The notes under the pieces are model-generated. The model saw nothing but the letters and a program-made list of their open reading frames with translations, was not told the origin of the DNA and made no database searches. Positions 15,966 through 23,547 of a DNA stretch of 35,901 bases are shown here, piece after piece. The position numbers and the translations under genes were made by a program. Origin of the DNA: Actinomadura sp. KC06 (GTDB lineage Bacteria; Actinomycetota; Actinomycetes; Streptosporangiales; Streptosporangiaceae). The stretch is taken from NCBI RefSeq assembly GCF_004348735.1, contig NZ_SMKT01000095.1, positions 1 through 35,901 on the forward strand. The letters run 5' to 3'. How positions within the stretch are numbered: position 1 is the stretch's first letter; each line of letters starts with the position of its first letter.

Positions 15966-16948
15966 ACCGCCGCCCGGACGCGCGGGTCGAGGACGCCTTG
16001 CAGAACGTCCGCTATCAGCCCGGCCAGGACGACCCCGCACACCGCGACGCAGACGATCGCCGCGACCGCGTTGACGTCACCGCGCGCAATGGAGTCGACG
16101 AGCCACTCCCCCACCCCGTGCCAGCCGAAGATCTTCTCGGTGTAGAGACCGCCAAGGAGCAGCAGGCCGAAGGCGTAGACGAAGTACGTCGTCATTGGCG
16201 TCAAGGCTGTGCGCAGCCCGTGTCGCAGGAGCGCGCTACGGCGTCGCAGGCCCCTGGCCCGCGCGGTCCGTACGTGGTCGGCGTGCAGGACGTCCAGCAT
16301 CATGACGCGCTGGTAGCGGCAGTAGAGGCCGAGTTGCGTGAGCCCGATCGTGGCCGTCGGCAGCAGCAGATGCCTGCCGCGATCAGCGAACCCGCCAAGC
16401 ACTCCATAGGACGCGCCAGGCGTGGACTCCCCAACCCACACAAAGACCTGCATCCCCACAACGCCGTTCACCTTGCTCGCAGCGACCTGTAGCAACACCG
16501 CCAGGACGAACACCGGCACGGCCAGCAGCAGATAGGAACCGAGGCTGATGAGCCTGTCGGCCGTCCGTCCGCGCCGCACCGCCGCATAAACGCCGAGAAG
16601 AACGCCCAAGGCGCTGCCTAGGACGGCCCCCAGGAACATCAGCCGAATGCTCACCCCGAGCCGCCGCCACAACTCGGCGTTGACCGTTTCGCCGTCCCAC
16701 GTACGGCCGAAGTCACCCTGGACGACGCCACCCGCCCAGGTCAGGTACCGGTCGGTCAGAGGCGTCCTGTCGTTCAGGTTGAGGGCGCTCAGCCGGGCGT
16801 CGATCACGGCCGCGGGCGGACGGGGCGTCCGTCCTTCGAGGTTGGCGCGCGGATCGAGCGCGACGGCGGCGAGCACGTAGGCGAGGCTCGCCGCCAGCAC
16901 GGCCAGGACCACCCGGCTCGCCAGCCGCCGCAGCAGGAACGCCGCCAT
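15962..16948 (-). CDS. oppB: Oligopeptide ABC transporter permease (OppB-type)
   Basis: A 328-residue permease and first gene of the opp operon. It has the typical N-terminal helix (FLLRRLASRVVLAVLAASLAYVL), the LTDRYLTWAGGVVQGDFGRTW periplasmic segment of OppB proteins, and the transport domain with the EAA loop ADHVRTARARGLRRRSALLRHGLR. The C-terminal helix follows LYTEKIFGWHGVGEWLVDSIARGD. ATG at 16948 is preferred over GTG 16966 because GAAGGGAAGG stands just before it. Only about 75 bases separate this start from the end of the next minus-strand gene upstream, so the promoter must be in or near that gap. Confidence 0.93.
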   Translation of the reverse strand: MAAFLLRRLASRVVLAVLAASLAYVLAAVALDPRANLEGRTPRPPAAVIDARLSALNLNDRTPLTDRYLTWAGGVVQGDFGRTWDGETVNAELWRRLGVSIRLMFLGAVLGSALGVLLGVYAAVRRGRTADRLISLGSYLLLAVPVFVLAVLLQVAASKVNGVVGMQVFVWVGESTPGASYGVLGGFADRGRHLLLPTATIGLTQLGLYCRYQRVMMLDVLHADHVRTARARGLRRRSALLRHGLRTALTPMTTYFVYAFGLLLLGGLYTEKIFGWHGVGEWLVDSIARGDVNAVAAIVCVAVCGVVLAGLIADVLQGVLDPRVRAAV

Positions 16949-17025
16949 GCCTTCCCTTCGGACCACCCAGAAGAATCACAGAATGCTACCGAGTGATCAC
17001 ACACTGCGCGGGAAAACGGCAGATG

Positions 17026-18018
17026 TCAGGCGAGGGCGGGTTCGCGATCCGACACGGTCTCGTCGCGGGCGCGTTCGCGCAGTCCGCCGATCGCCAGCAG
17101 GACGAACCCGGCGGCGGCCCACCCCGCCAGGATGCCCGCCGCCCCGGCGGCGCCCGCGCCGTCGAAGAACGCCGTCGACCGCAGCAGCGTCACCGCGGCC
17201 CCCGGCGGAAGGAACTGGCCGATCTCGCCCCACGGCTGCGGCAGCATCTCCGGCGCCGAGGTGGCGGCCGACAGCGGGTTGCCGATCAGCAGCAGCGCCA
17301 GCGCGCCGAGACCGAACCCGGCCCGTCCGACCGCCGCGGCCAGGCCGACGACCGTGCCGGTCACGGCCAGGATGGTCAGCGACATCACCCCGGCGACCGC
17401 GAGGTAGGAACCGGGTAGCAAGGACAGCCAGCCCTGCGCGATCCCCGCCACGCCGAGCCCGCCCAGGACGGCGAACAGAACCACACCGGCGGCGCGCCAC
17501 CCAGCCGCGGGAACCGCGAACGTCAGCAGCACCGCGGCGGCGAGCCCGGACATGATCAGCGGCAGCGCGAGCGCCCCGAACCCGGCACCGCGCGGGTCAT
17601 CGGAGTCGGCCCCGACAACGTCCTCCACAAGCGGCGCGGACGACCTCCCAGGCGACGCGGGCGGGTTGAGGTGTTGGGCCATGGCGGTGAGTTGTTGTGC
17701 GATGACCGGAGACGCGGCGGAGGCGGTGAGGATCTTTGGGCCGGACGGGGTCGTCACTATGGCGCCGTACGCCTCCCGTTCGGTGAGGGCCGTGCGTGCG
17801 GCGGCCTCGTCGCGTTCCGTCCGGACGTCGAACGCGCCGGGGCGTTCGCGGTCCAGCCGTTCCGCGACGGCGGCGGCCTGCGGGCCGGTCACGACGATCG
17901 GGACGTCGCGCGGCGCCACCCGCGCGGCCGGCCAGGAGAACGCGATGATCATGATGAGCTGGAGCAGCGCGGCGGCGACGGCGACGCCGACGGCGCGCGA
18001 GGCGAGGGAGGACCGCAT
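17026..18018 (-). CDS. ABC-2-like membrane protein under TetR control
   Basis: A 330-residue membrane protein. It has one N-terminal helix (about residues 9-30), an external domain to about 145, then a hydrophobic half with about five or six helices (ALALPLIMSGLAAAVLLTF, GVVLFAVLGGLGVAGIAQGW and others) and a charged tail. This is the layout of ABC-2/YhgE-Pip type permeases used for export. I see no ATP-binding partner in the neighbourhood. The start is ATG at 18018 with a perfect AGGAGG ribosome binding site. The gene is divergent from a TetR regulator, and one operator copy lies directly upstream of its ribosome binding site. An export role induced by an unknown ligand is inference. Confidence 0.8.
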   Translation of the reverse strand: MRSSLASRAVGVAVAAALLQLIMIIAFSWPAARVAPRDVPIVVTGPQAAAVAERLDRERPGAFDVRTERDEAAARTALTEREAYGAIVTTPSGPKILTASAASPVIAQQLTAMAQHLNPPASPGRSSAPLVEDVVGADSDDPRGAGFGALALPLIMSGLAAAVLLTFAVPAAGWRAAGVVLFAVLGGLGVAGIAQGWLSLLPGSYLAVAGVMSLTILAVTGTVVGLAAAVGRAGFGLGALALLLIGNPLSAATSAPEMLPQPWGEIGQFLPPGAAVTLLRSTAFFDGAGAAGAAGILAGWAAAGFVLLAIGGLRERARDETVSDREPALA

Positions 18019-18030
18019 GGACGCCTCCTA

Positions 18031-18046
18031 AAACGAATGTCCGTTC
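18031..18046. promoter_or_regulatory. Second TetR-type operator copy (degenerate)
   Basis: AAACGAATGTCCGTTC matches the perfect palindrome at 18092-18107 in 13 of 16 positions. It lies immediately upstream of the AGGAGG of the divergent membrane-protein gene, where bound repressor would block early transcription. Confidence 0.65.
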
Positions 18047-18083
18047 TCTTTAGTATCGCCAGCGTCGCATCCGCCGTCCGAGG

Positions 18084-18113
18084 TTGTCAAGAAACGAACG
18101 TTCGTTTTATATT
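18084..18113 (+). promoter_or_regulatory. tetR promoter, apparently leaderless
   Basis: TTGTCA (18084-18089) and TATATT (18108-18113) are separated by 18 bases. The ATG of the regulator is only 7 bases after the -10 box and no ribosome binding site is visible, so transcription probably starts at or beside the A of ATG. The minus strand carries a perfect TTGACA at 18090-18085, overlapping this -35, which may serve the divergent gene. A matching minus-strand -10 is not obvious. Confidence 0.65.
18092..18107. promoter_or_regulatory. Perfect 16-bp palindromic operator
   Basis: AAACGAACGTTCGTTT is an exact palindrome filling the spacer between the -35 and -10 boxes of the tetR promoter. Its position and symmetry are those of an autorepressor site for a TetR-family dimer. 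Confidence 0.8.
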
Positions 18114-18119
18114 GGCCGC

Positions 18120-18731
18120 ATGCCGCGAGTCAGCGAGGAGCACCTGGAGCGCCGCCGCCGCCAGATCCTGGACGCCGCCCGCACCTGCTTCATCCGCAAG
18201 GGCATCCACGCGACGTCCATGCAGGACATCTTCGCCGAGTCCGGGCTCTCGGCCGGCGCCGTCTACCGCTACTACAAGAGCAAGAACGAGATCATCGAGG
18301 CCAACATCTCGACGGTCGTCGGCGACCTCCACGCGTTCTTCCGCCGGCTGGTGGACAGCGACCCGCTGCTCCCCGTGGACGAGCTGATCGAGCGGTTCGC
18401 ATCCAAGGTCGTCACCCTGTCCGGCCCGGACGGCCCGCTCCGGCTCGCGCCCGCCGCATGGTCGCTCGCCATGCACGAGCCGGAGATCGCCGGGTACATG
18501 GCCGACAACATCACCGGCATCCGCGAGACGTGGACGCGCTACCTGCGCCGCCTGGTCGACGTGGGGCTGCTCCCGCCCGACACCGACGTCGTGGCCGCGG
18601 GCAAGACCCTGTTCGCGATCCTGCCCGGCTTCGTCCTGCAGCGGCTCCTCATCAAGGACGTCTCGCCCGGGGAATTGCGGCGCGGCATGCAGGCGATCTG
18701 CCGCGACAGCATGTTGACTCTGAGGGCCTGA
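18120..18731 (+). CDS. TetR/AcrR family transcriptional regulator
   Basis: A 203-residue repressor. The N-terminal TetR domain reads RRRRQILDAARTCFIRKGIHATSMQDIFAESGLSAGAVYRYYKSK, here split by its helices: helix 1 at about 12-27 and the helix-turn-helix at about 33-53. The C-terminal ligand and dimer domain is of ordinary length. ATG at 18120 is chosen because the earlier in-frame start at 18084 would place the promoter and operator inside the coding region. The regulator probably controls itself and the divergent membrane protein through the two operators between them. The ligand is unknown. Confidence 0.92.
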   Translation: MPRVSEEHLERRRRQILDAARTCFIRKGIHATSMQDIFAESGLSAGAVYRYYKSKNEIIEANISTVVGDLHAFFRRLVDSDPLLPVDELIERFASKVVTLSGPDGPLRLAPAAWSLAMHEPEIAGYMADNITGIRETWTRYLRRLVDVGLLPPDTDVVAAGKTLFAILPGFVLQRLLIKDVSPGELRRGMQAICRDSMLTLRA

Positions 18732-19120
18732 CCCGCCGCGCACGCGACCCAAGGCATCGCTTGGGCATCCGAAACATACGATTTCGGTCGCCCGGATACA
18801 CCCGACCTGGAACGGCGCCGGCGGCGATCCGGAACCCGCCCCGGTGCGGGCCCATAGCCGCCGCCTGCACCGCACCTCGCCGAAAGCCGGCGAACGGGGC
18901 GGCGAGCGACGCCAGGCGCCTCCGGCCGGACGACTCTGACCTGCACCTTCCGTTCTCACCGCAGGATTCCGCGGTTACCATCACGGCACGCGCCAATGCA
19001 CGGCGACGGCCACGGCATCGACCGACCCCCGCCGCCGGTGTCCTGAGGCGGACGCCACGACGACTGCAGGACAGGGAACAGGACGTTTTAACATTCCATT
19101 ACTTTTGCCCCGAGGAGCAC
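18732..19120. other. Intergenic region tetR to histidine kinase
   Basis: This 389-base stretch shows no gene I can support. It holds two small perfect hairpins close after tetR, CCCAAG-GCATCG-CTTGGG (18748-18765) and CCGAAA-N7-TTTCGG (18769-18787), which may end the tetR transcript. An unusually AT-rich patch at about 19085-19107 (TTTTAACATTCCATTACTTTT) just before the kinase gene is the likeliest place for its promoter. Confidence 0.5.
18748..18787 (+). terminator. Paired small hairpins after tetR
   Basis: Two 6-bp perfect stems in a row (18748-18765 and 18769-18787) begin 17 bases after the tetR stop. The stems are short and there is no U-tract, so terminator function is only a suggestion. 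Confidence 0.35.
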
Positions 19121-21085
19121 ATGGTGGAGACGGCAGAACACGACCGCGGAGCGGGCCGTGTCGCGTTCCCGCTCGCGCTCGGGGCCGTCCTCCTCGTCGC
19201 CGCGTCCCTCTACATCGGCACCCGGCTGCCCGAAGACCGTCGGATGGTCTGGTGGCACCCGGAGATCCTCGTCGCATTGGCGTGGACGCCGGTCGGCGCG
19301 GTCCTGGTGCGGCACAGGCGCGGGCTGACGGTCGCGTGGCTCATGCTGGGCTCCGGCTTCAGCGCCGCCCTGTACGTCCTGTCACTCAATTTGGGCCCTT
19401 GGTTCGAGCTCCACGACTGGACCGGAACCGGGTTCGTCCAGTGGCTCGCCACCTGGCTCTGGGCCATTGACACCTACGCCCTTACGCTCGTCCTGCCGCT
19501 GATCTTCCCGGACGGCCGGCTGGTCTCGCGCTGGTTCCGGCCCGTGCTCGTCCTCGCGTGCCTCGTCCCGGTCATCGTGTGCGTCCACCTGACGATCGAC
19601 CCGGACGTGCGGCGCTGGCACAACGGCGTCTCGGTCTACCCGTTCGACGAGATCCCGGTGGCCATCACCGCGATCATCGTCGCCACCCTCGCCGCGGCGC
19701 TGCTCTCGCTGGCGGTGCGGTTCGTCCAGGCGCCGCCGGACGTGCGGCGGCAGATCGGCTGGGTCGTGTACCCGGGCGTGCTCGCCGAGGGGATCATCTA
19801 CGCCGGCGAGAACGGCCCGATCGGGGACCCGTTGCGCAACATCACGATCGTCGCCGTCCCGATCTGCATCGCCATCGCGATCACGCGGTACCGGCTCTAC
19901 GATATCGATCTCGTGGTCAGCCGGACGCTGGTGTACGCGGGGCTCGTCGTCGTGATCACCGGCGTCTACTTCGCGCTCGTCGGCGCGGCGAGCCTGCTCG
20001 CGCACGGCGAGGGCACCATCGCCGGGCTGGCCGGCGCGATCGTCGCGGGCGCCGTCTTCGAGCCCGTCCGGCGGCGCCTGCAGCGCACGGTGGACGGGTT
20101 CATCCACGGCGAGCGCGACCCGTACCGCATCGCCGACCGGCTCAACCGGCGGCTGCAGACCGCCGCCGACGCGGCCGCCGCGCTCGCCGTGGCCGCCGAG
20201 GTGGCGCGCTCGGCCCTACACGCCACCGGCGCCAGGATCGAGGTCCTGGACCGCGACGGCCGGACGATCTCCGCGGAGGACGGCGTGCTCGGCACCCGTC
20301 CGCAGCTCATCCCGCTCGTCTGGCACGGGGAGCCGGTGGGCCGGCTGCTGTTCGGCGTCACCCGCACGCCGGACGCCCGCCTGTCCGGCATCCTGGCCCG
20401 CAACCTCGCCGAGCTGGCGAACGCGGCGCGGCTGTCCGCGGACGTCCAGCGGTCCAGGGAGCGCATCCTGCGCACGCGCGAGGAGGAGCGGCGGCGGCTG
20501 CGCCGCGACCTGCACGACGGGCTCGGCCCGACGCTGGCGAGCCTCGCGATGACGGTCGACGCGGCGCGCATCACGCTGAAGACCGACCCGGAGGCGGTCG
20601 ACGCGCTGCTGGAGAACCTGCGCGCGACGATGGGCCGCACCATCGGCGACATCCGCGACCTCGTGTACGGGCTGCGTCCGCCCGCGCTGGACGATCTGGG
20701 GCTGGAGGGCGCGATCCAGGCGCTGGGCGGCGTCGTCGCGACCGGCGACGGCCCGAAGGTGGACGTCCACGTGGACGGCGATCTGAAGGGCCTGCCGGCC
20801 GCCGCCGAGGTCGCCGCGTACCGGATCGTGCAGGAAGCCCTCACCAACGTGCACCGGCATGCGAAGGCGGGTTCCGCGGTGGTGCGGCTGCATCTCAACG
20901 GCGATCTGCACGTCACCGTCGACGACGACGGGGTGGGGTTGCCCTCGCAAGTACGTTCCGGGATCGGGATGTCGTCCATGCGGGAACGTGCGGCGGAACT
21001 CGGTGGATCGTGCACCGTCGGGCCCGGCCCCCAGGGCGGGACACTCGTACGCGCCAGTCTTCCCGTTAACGGCGTCCATCCGTAG
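19121..21085 (+). CDS. Membrane sensor histidine kinase (HisKA_3 / NarX-type)
   Basis: A 654-residue kinase. Residues about 15-330 hold roughly eight to ten transmembrane helices, ending in the RYRLYDIDLVVSRTLVYAG segment common in actinobacterial kinases of this group. A GAF-like region follows at about 355-440, then a HisKA_3 dimerisation helix with REEERRRLRRDLHDGLGP, phospho-acceptor His465. The HATPase_c domain has an N box (QEALTNVHRHAKA), VDDDGVGL and GIGMSSMRERAAELGG, and ends GGTLVRASLPV. ATG at 19121 follows GAGGAG closely; GTG at 19124 would give better spacing. Kinases of this type normally sit beside a LuxR-type response regulator, but none is present on either side, so it is an orphan here. 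Confidence 0.92.
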   Translation: MVETAEHDRGAGRVAFPLALGAVLLVAASLYIGTRLPEDRRMVWWHPEILVALAWTPVGAVLVRHRRGLTVAWLMLGSGFSAALYVLSLNLGPWFELHDWTGTGFVQWLATWLWAIDTYALTLVLPLIFPDGRLVSRWFRPVLVLACLVPVIVCVHLTIDPDVRRWHNGVSVYPFDEIPVAITAIIVATLAAALLSLAVRFVQAPPDVRRQIGWVVYPGVLAEGIIYAGENGPIGDPLRNITIVAVPICIAIAITRYRLYDIDLVVSRTLVYAGLVVVITGVYFALVGAASLLAHGEGTIAGLAGAIVAGAVFEPVRRRLQRTVDGFIHGERDPYRIADRLNRRLQTAADAAAALAVAAEVARSALHATGARIEVLDRDGRTISAEDGVLGTRPQLIPLVWHGEPVGRLLFGVTRTPDARLSGILARNLAELANAARLSADVQRSRERILRTREEERRRLRRDLHDGLGPTLASLAMTVDAARITLKTDPEAVDALLENLRATMGRTIGDIRDLVYGLRPPALDDLGLEGAIQALGGVVATGDGPKVDVHVDGDLKGLPAAAEVAAYRIVQEALTNVHRHAKAGSAVVRLHLNGDLHVTVDDDGVGLPSQVRSGIGMSSMRERAAELGGSCTVGPGPQGGTLVRASLPVNGVHP

Positions 21086-21144
21086 TACATGAATACTTCT
21101 ACGGATCAATACTTCTGCGGAACCGCCACCACTACCGCTGACAC

Positions 21145-21161
21145 AGCCCACCCGGTGGGCT
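21145..21161 (+). terminator. Hairpin with repeated palindromic core
   Basis: AGCCCAC-CCG-GTGGGCT, a perfect 7-bp stem with a 3-base loop, lies 60 bases after the kinase stop. Its core CCACCCGGTGGG recurs 23 bases downstream (21171-21182). Confidence 0.5.
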
Positions 21162-21181
21162 GAAAAGGTGCCACCCGGTGG

Positions 21182-21227
21182 GAGGGCCGGTGACCGCCCC
21201 CCGCCAAGAAGGTCGCCACCGGCCCTC
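21182..21227. terminator. Bidirectional terminator-like hairpin
   Basis: GAGGGCCGGTG (21182-21192) pairs perfectly with CACCGGCCCTC (21217-21227), with an extra ACC/GGT pairing inside. Sitting between convergent genes, it could terminate both the kinase and the dapF transcripts. Confidence 0.6.
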
Positions 21228-21396
21228 GGGCTCCGTACGGCACCGGGGCTCCCATCCCGGTCCATACGGGCCATTCACCAGAGGGTGTGCAAGAAAGAAG
21301 TTATGCGGCGGAAGGTCCCGTTGGTGAGGGACACCTGTCCCGATCGAGCCGGGACGGTGCCGGATCGCGTTCCCCCCTGGTGAGAAGGGGATTCCG

Positions 21397-22236
21397 TCAG
21401 ATCCAGCCGGGCCATGCCTCACCCTCGGCGACCAGGACCGCCGGACCCGTCAGGCGGGCGGCCTGTCCGTCGAGGGCGACGCTGACCCGTCCTCCGGGAA
21501 CGTCCACCGTCCAGTCAGACGTCCCGGACGCTCCGATCGTTCCCGCGACGGCGGCGGCGGTCGCGGCGACCGCCACGGTCCCGGTCCCGCAGGAGCGGGT
21601 CTCGCCGGAGCCGCGCTCGTACACCCGCATCTCCACGTGCCGCTCCCCGACGAAGCGGAAGAACTCGACGTTCACCCCGTCCGGGAAGACGGCGGGATCG
21701 AAGCCGGGGGCGCGGCACAGGTCCAGCGCCGTGAGCGGGCCGTCGACGCGACACGCCAGATGCGGATTCCCCACGGAAACACGCTCGCCCTGGAAAACCG
21801 TTCCGGCCAGGGTCGCCTCGCCGGGGCCGAGGATCTCGACTTGGCCCATCTCGACGCACACGTCCCCGGACGGGCCGAGCGTCACCCGCCGAAGCCCCGC
21901 CCGCGTCGCCACGTCCCACTCGCCGGGCGCGGCGAGACCGGCGTCGACCAGATAGCGGGCGAAGACGCGCAGGCCGTTGCCGCACATCTCGGCCAGGCTC
22001 CCGTCTGCGTTGCGGTAATCCATGAACCACTCGGCGTCCTCGAAAGACCCACCGAAGGACTCCACGCCGGGGCCCGCCGCCTTTGTCCGGACGACCCGCA
22101 GGACGCCGTCCGCACCGATCCCCGCGCGCCGGTCGCACAGCCGCGCTACGGCGTCCGGTGTGAGTTCCAGGGCGCCGTCAGGATCGGGCAGGATCACGAA
22201 GTCGTTCTCGGTGCCGTGCCCCTTGATGAACCGCAT
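21397..22236 (-). CDS. dapF: Diaminopimelate epimerase
   Basis: Interconverts LL- and meso-diaminopimelate for lysine and peptidoglycan synthesis. The 279-residue product has the opening KGHGTENDFV, GIGADGVL near residue 40, and both active-site cysteines in their motifs: Cys85 in MCGNGLRVFARYL and Cys216 in RSCGTGTVAVA. The protein is of normal length. It lies 54 bases after miaA on the same strand and is probably in one transcription unit with it. The usual next gene, hflX, is missing here and lies about 16 kb away. Confidence 0.96.
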   Translation of the reverse strand: MRFIKGHGTENDFVILPDPDGALELTPDAVARLCDRRAGIGADGVLRVVRTKAAGPGVESFGGSFEDAEWFMDYRNADGSLAEMCGNGLRVFARYLVDAGLAAPGEWDVATRAGLRRVTLGPSGDVCVEMGQVEILGPGEATLAGTVFQGERVSVGNPHLACRVDGPLTALDLCRAPGFDPAVFPDGVNVEFFRFVGERHVEMRVYERGSGETRSCGTGTVAVAATAAAVAGTIGASGTSDWTVDVPGGRVSVALDGQAARLTGPAVLVAEGEAWPGWI

Positions 22237-22290
22237 TCTTCGAGCATATTGCCCGCGCCCGATGCGGAACGACTCCGTTCGGGACGGGCC

Positions 22291-23202
22291 TCAGCCGACC
22301 AGGGCCAGCGCGCGATCGACCAGGTCGGAGGCGTCGTAGGGAAGCCACTGGACGCGCGGATCACGGCGGAACCACGACTCCTGCCGCCGGGCGAAACGCC
22401 GCGTCGACCGGACGGTCTCCTCCCGGGCCTGCTCCTCCGTCCACTCCCCCGCCAGGAAATTGAGCACCTGCGCGTAGCCAAGGGCGCGTCCCGCGGTGAG
22501 ACCGTCCCGGAGGCCGCGCTTGTCCAGCTCCCGGACCTCGTCGACCAGCCCGGCGTCCCACATCCTCCCGACCCGCAGGGCGATGCGCTCGTCCAGCTCG
22601 TCCCGGGGGACGCTCAGCCCGATCTGGACGACCGAGTCGTAGCGGTACCGGTGCTCGGGCAGGGTGGCGCTGAACGGGCGCCCGGAGATCTCGATCACCT
22701 CCAGCGCCCGGACGATGCGGCGCCCGTTGCTCGGCAGGATCGCCTCCGCCGCGGCCGGGTCGAGCCCGCGCAGCCGGACGTGCAGCGCGCCCGGCCCGAC
22801 CTCCGCCAGCTCCTCCTCCAGGCGCGCCCGGACGGCGGGGTCCGTCCCCGGGAACTCGAGCCGGTCCAGCGCGGCCCGCACGTACAGGCCGGACCCGCCG
22901 ACGAGCACCGGCCGCCGCCCCCGCTCCCGGATTCCCGCGATCGCCTCGGCGCTGAGCCGCTGGTACTCGGCGACGCTCGCCGTCACGGTCACGTCCCAGA
23001 CGTCCAGGAGGTGGTGGGGGACGCCGCGCATCTCGTCCGGGGAGAGTTTGGCCGTGCCGATGTCCATGCCGCGGTAGAGCTGCATCGAGTCGGCGTTGAC
23101 CGCCTCGCCGCCGAGCCTTCGGGCCAGCTCCACGGCGAGGTCGGACTTGCCGGCGGCGGTCGCGCCGACGACGGCGATCACATCTGGTGAGGTCACAGGC
23201 AT
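22291..23202 (-). CDS. miaA: tRNA dimethylallyltransferase
   Basis: Adds a dimethylallyl group to A37 of tRNAs reading UNN codons, the substrate for MiaB encoded nearby. The 303-residue product has P-loop GATAAGKSD (residues 13-21), NADSMQLYRGMDIGTAK, VLVGGSGLYVRAALD near 100, and the C-terminal GYAQVLNFL and TRRFARRQESWFRRD motif. ATG at 23202 (MPVTSPDV) is chosen; the longer frame upstream runs through the intergenic region and the divergent antitoxin gene. No strong ribosome binding site is visible. A TATACC box lies about 18 bases upstream. Confidence 0.96.
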   Translation of the reverse strand: MPVTSPDVIAVVGATAAGKSDLAVELARRLGGEAVNADSMQLYRGMDIGTAKLSPDEMRGVPHHLLDVWDVTVTASVAEYQRLSAEAIAGIRERGRRPVLVGGSGLYVRAALDRLEFPGTDPAVRARLEEELAEVGPGALHVRLRGLDPAAAEAILPSNGRRIVRALEVIEISGRPFSATLPEHRYRYDSVVQIGLSVPRDELDERIALRVGRMWDAGLVDEVRELDKRGLRDGLTAGRALGYAQVLNFLAGEWTEEQAREETVRSTRRFARRQESWFRRDPRVQWLPYDASDLVDRALALVG

Positions 23203-23299
23203 AATTGTGGCAACAGAACGGGTATAGCCGGGTTGTACGGGTGTCGCGCGGATTCGCGCGCCGCCGCCGACGAGACGAGGGATCCGGGGGGATTTTCCA

Positions 23300-23530
23300 A
23301 TGTCCATCGTCGACAAGGTCAAGCAGATGCTCGGGCAGCACTCCGACAAGGCCCGCGAGGGCGTGGAGAAGACCGGGGACAAGATCGACGAGCGCACGGG
23401 CGGCAAGTACTCCGACAAGATCGACAAGGCCCAGGACAAGGCCGGCGAGCAGATCGACCGCAGCGTCGAAGGCGGCCAGCAGGGCGGTCAGCCAGGCGGC
23501 GAGCAGCGCGGCCACCACGAGGGCGGCTAG
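23300..23530 (+). CDS. MT0933-like antitoxin family small protein
   Basis: A 76-residue, highly charged small protein. Its N-terminal 55 residues (MSIVDKVKQMLGQHSDKARE, then VEKTGDKIDERTGGKYSDKI) match the actinobacterial MT0933/Rv0909-like antitoxin family by recall. These form amphipathic Lys/Asp-rich helices. The tail is a Gln/Gly-rich run (GGQQGGQPGGEQRGHHEGG). In mycobacteria the namesake pairs with a toxin, but no toxin-like gene is next to this one. It is divergent from miaA and its stop lies 18 bases from the convergent dioxygenase-like gene. A G-rich run ends 8 bases before the ATG. The family name does not prove antitoxin activity. Confidence 0.8.
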   Translation: MSIVDKVKQMLGQHSDKAREGVEKTGDKIDERTGGKYSDKIDKAQDKAGEQIDRSVEGGQQGGQPGGEQRGHHEGG

Positions 23531-23547
23531 CCCGACGACGGTCAGCC

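Larger units (their letters stand above)
21086..21396. other. Convergent intergenic region rich in hairpins
   Basis: A 311-base gap between the kinase and dapF stops with no supported gene. It contains a 13-base direct repeat AATACTTCTRCGG (21092-21104, 21108-21120), two copies of a palindromic 12-mer (21148-21159, 21171-21182), a strong hairpin (21182-21227) and a smaller ACCGGG/CCCGGT pair. These probably end transcription from both sides. Confidence 0.6.

Noticed and set aside
18084..18119. Upstream in-frame ATG of the TetR gene
   Set aside because: Using it would place the -35, the palindromic operator and the -10 inside the coding sequence, and the family N-terminus fits the start at 18120.
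5011..21396. Genomic island or prophage
   Set aside because: No integrase, transposase, tRNA end, direct-repeat borders or phage genes; gene contents are ordinary metabolism, transport and regulation. Only the synteny break is reported.
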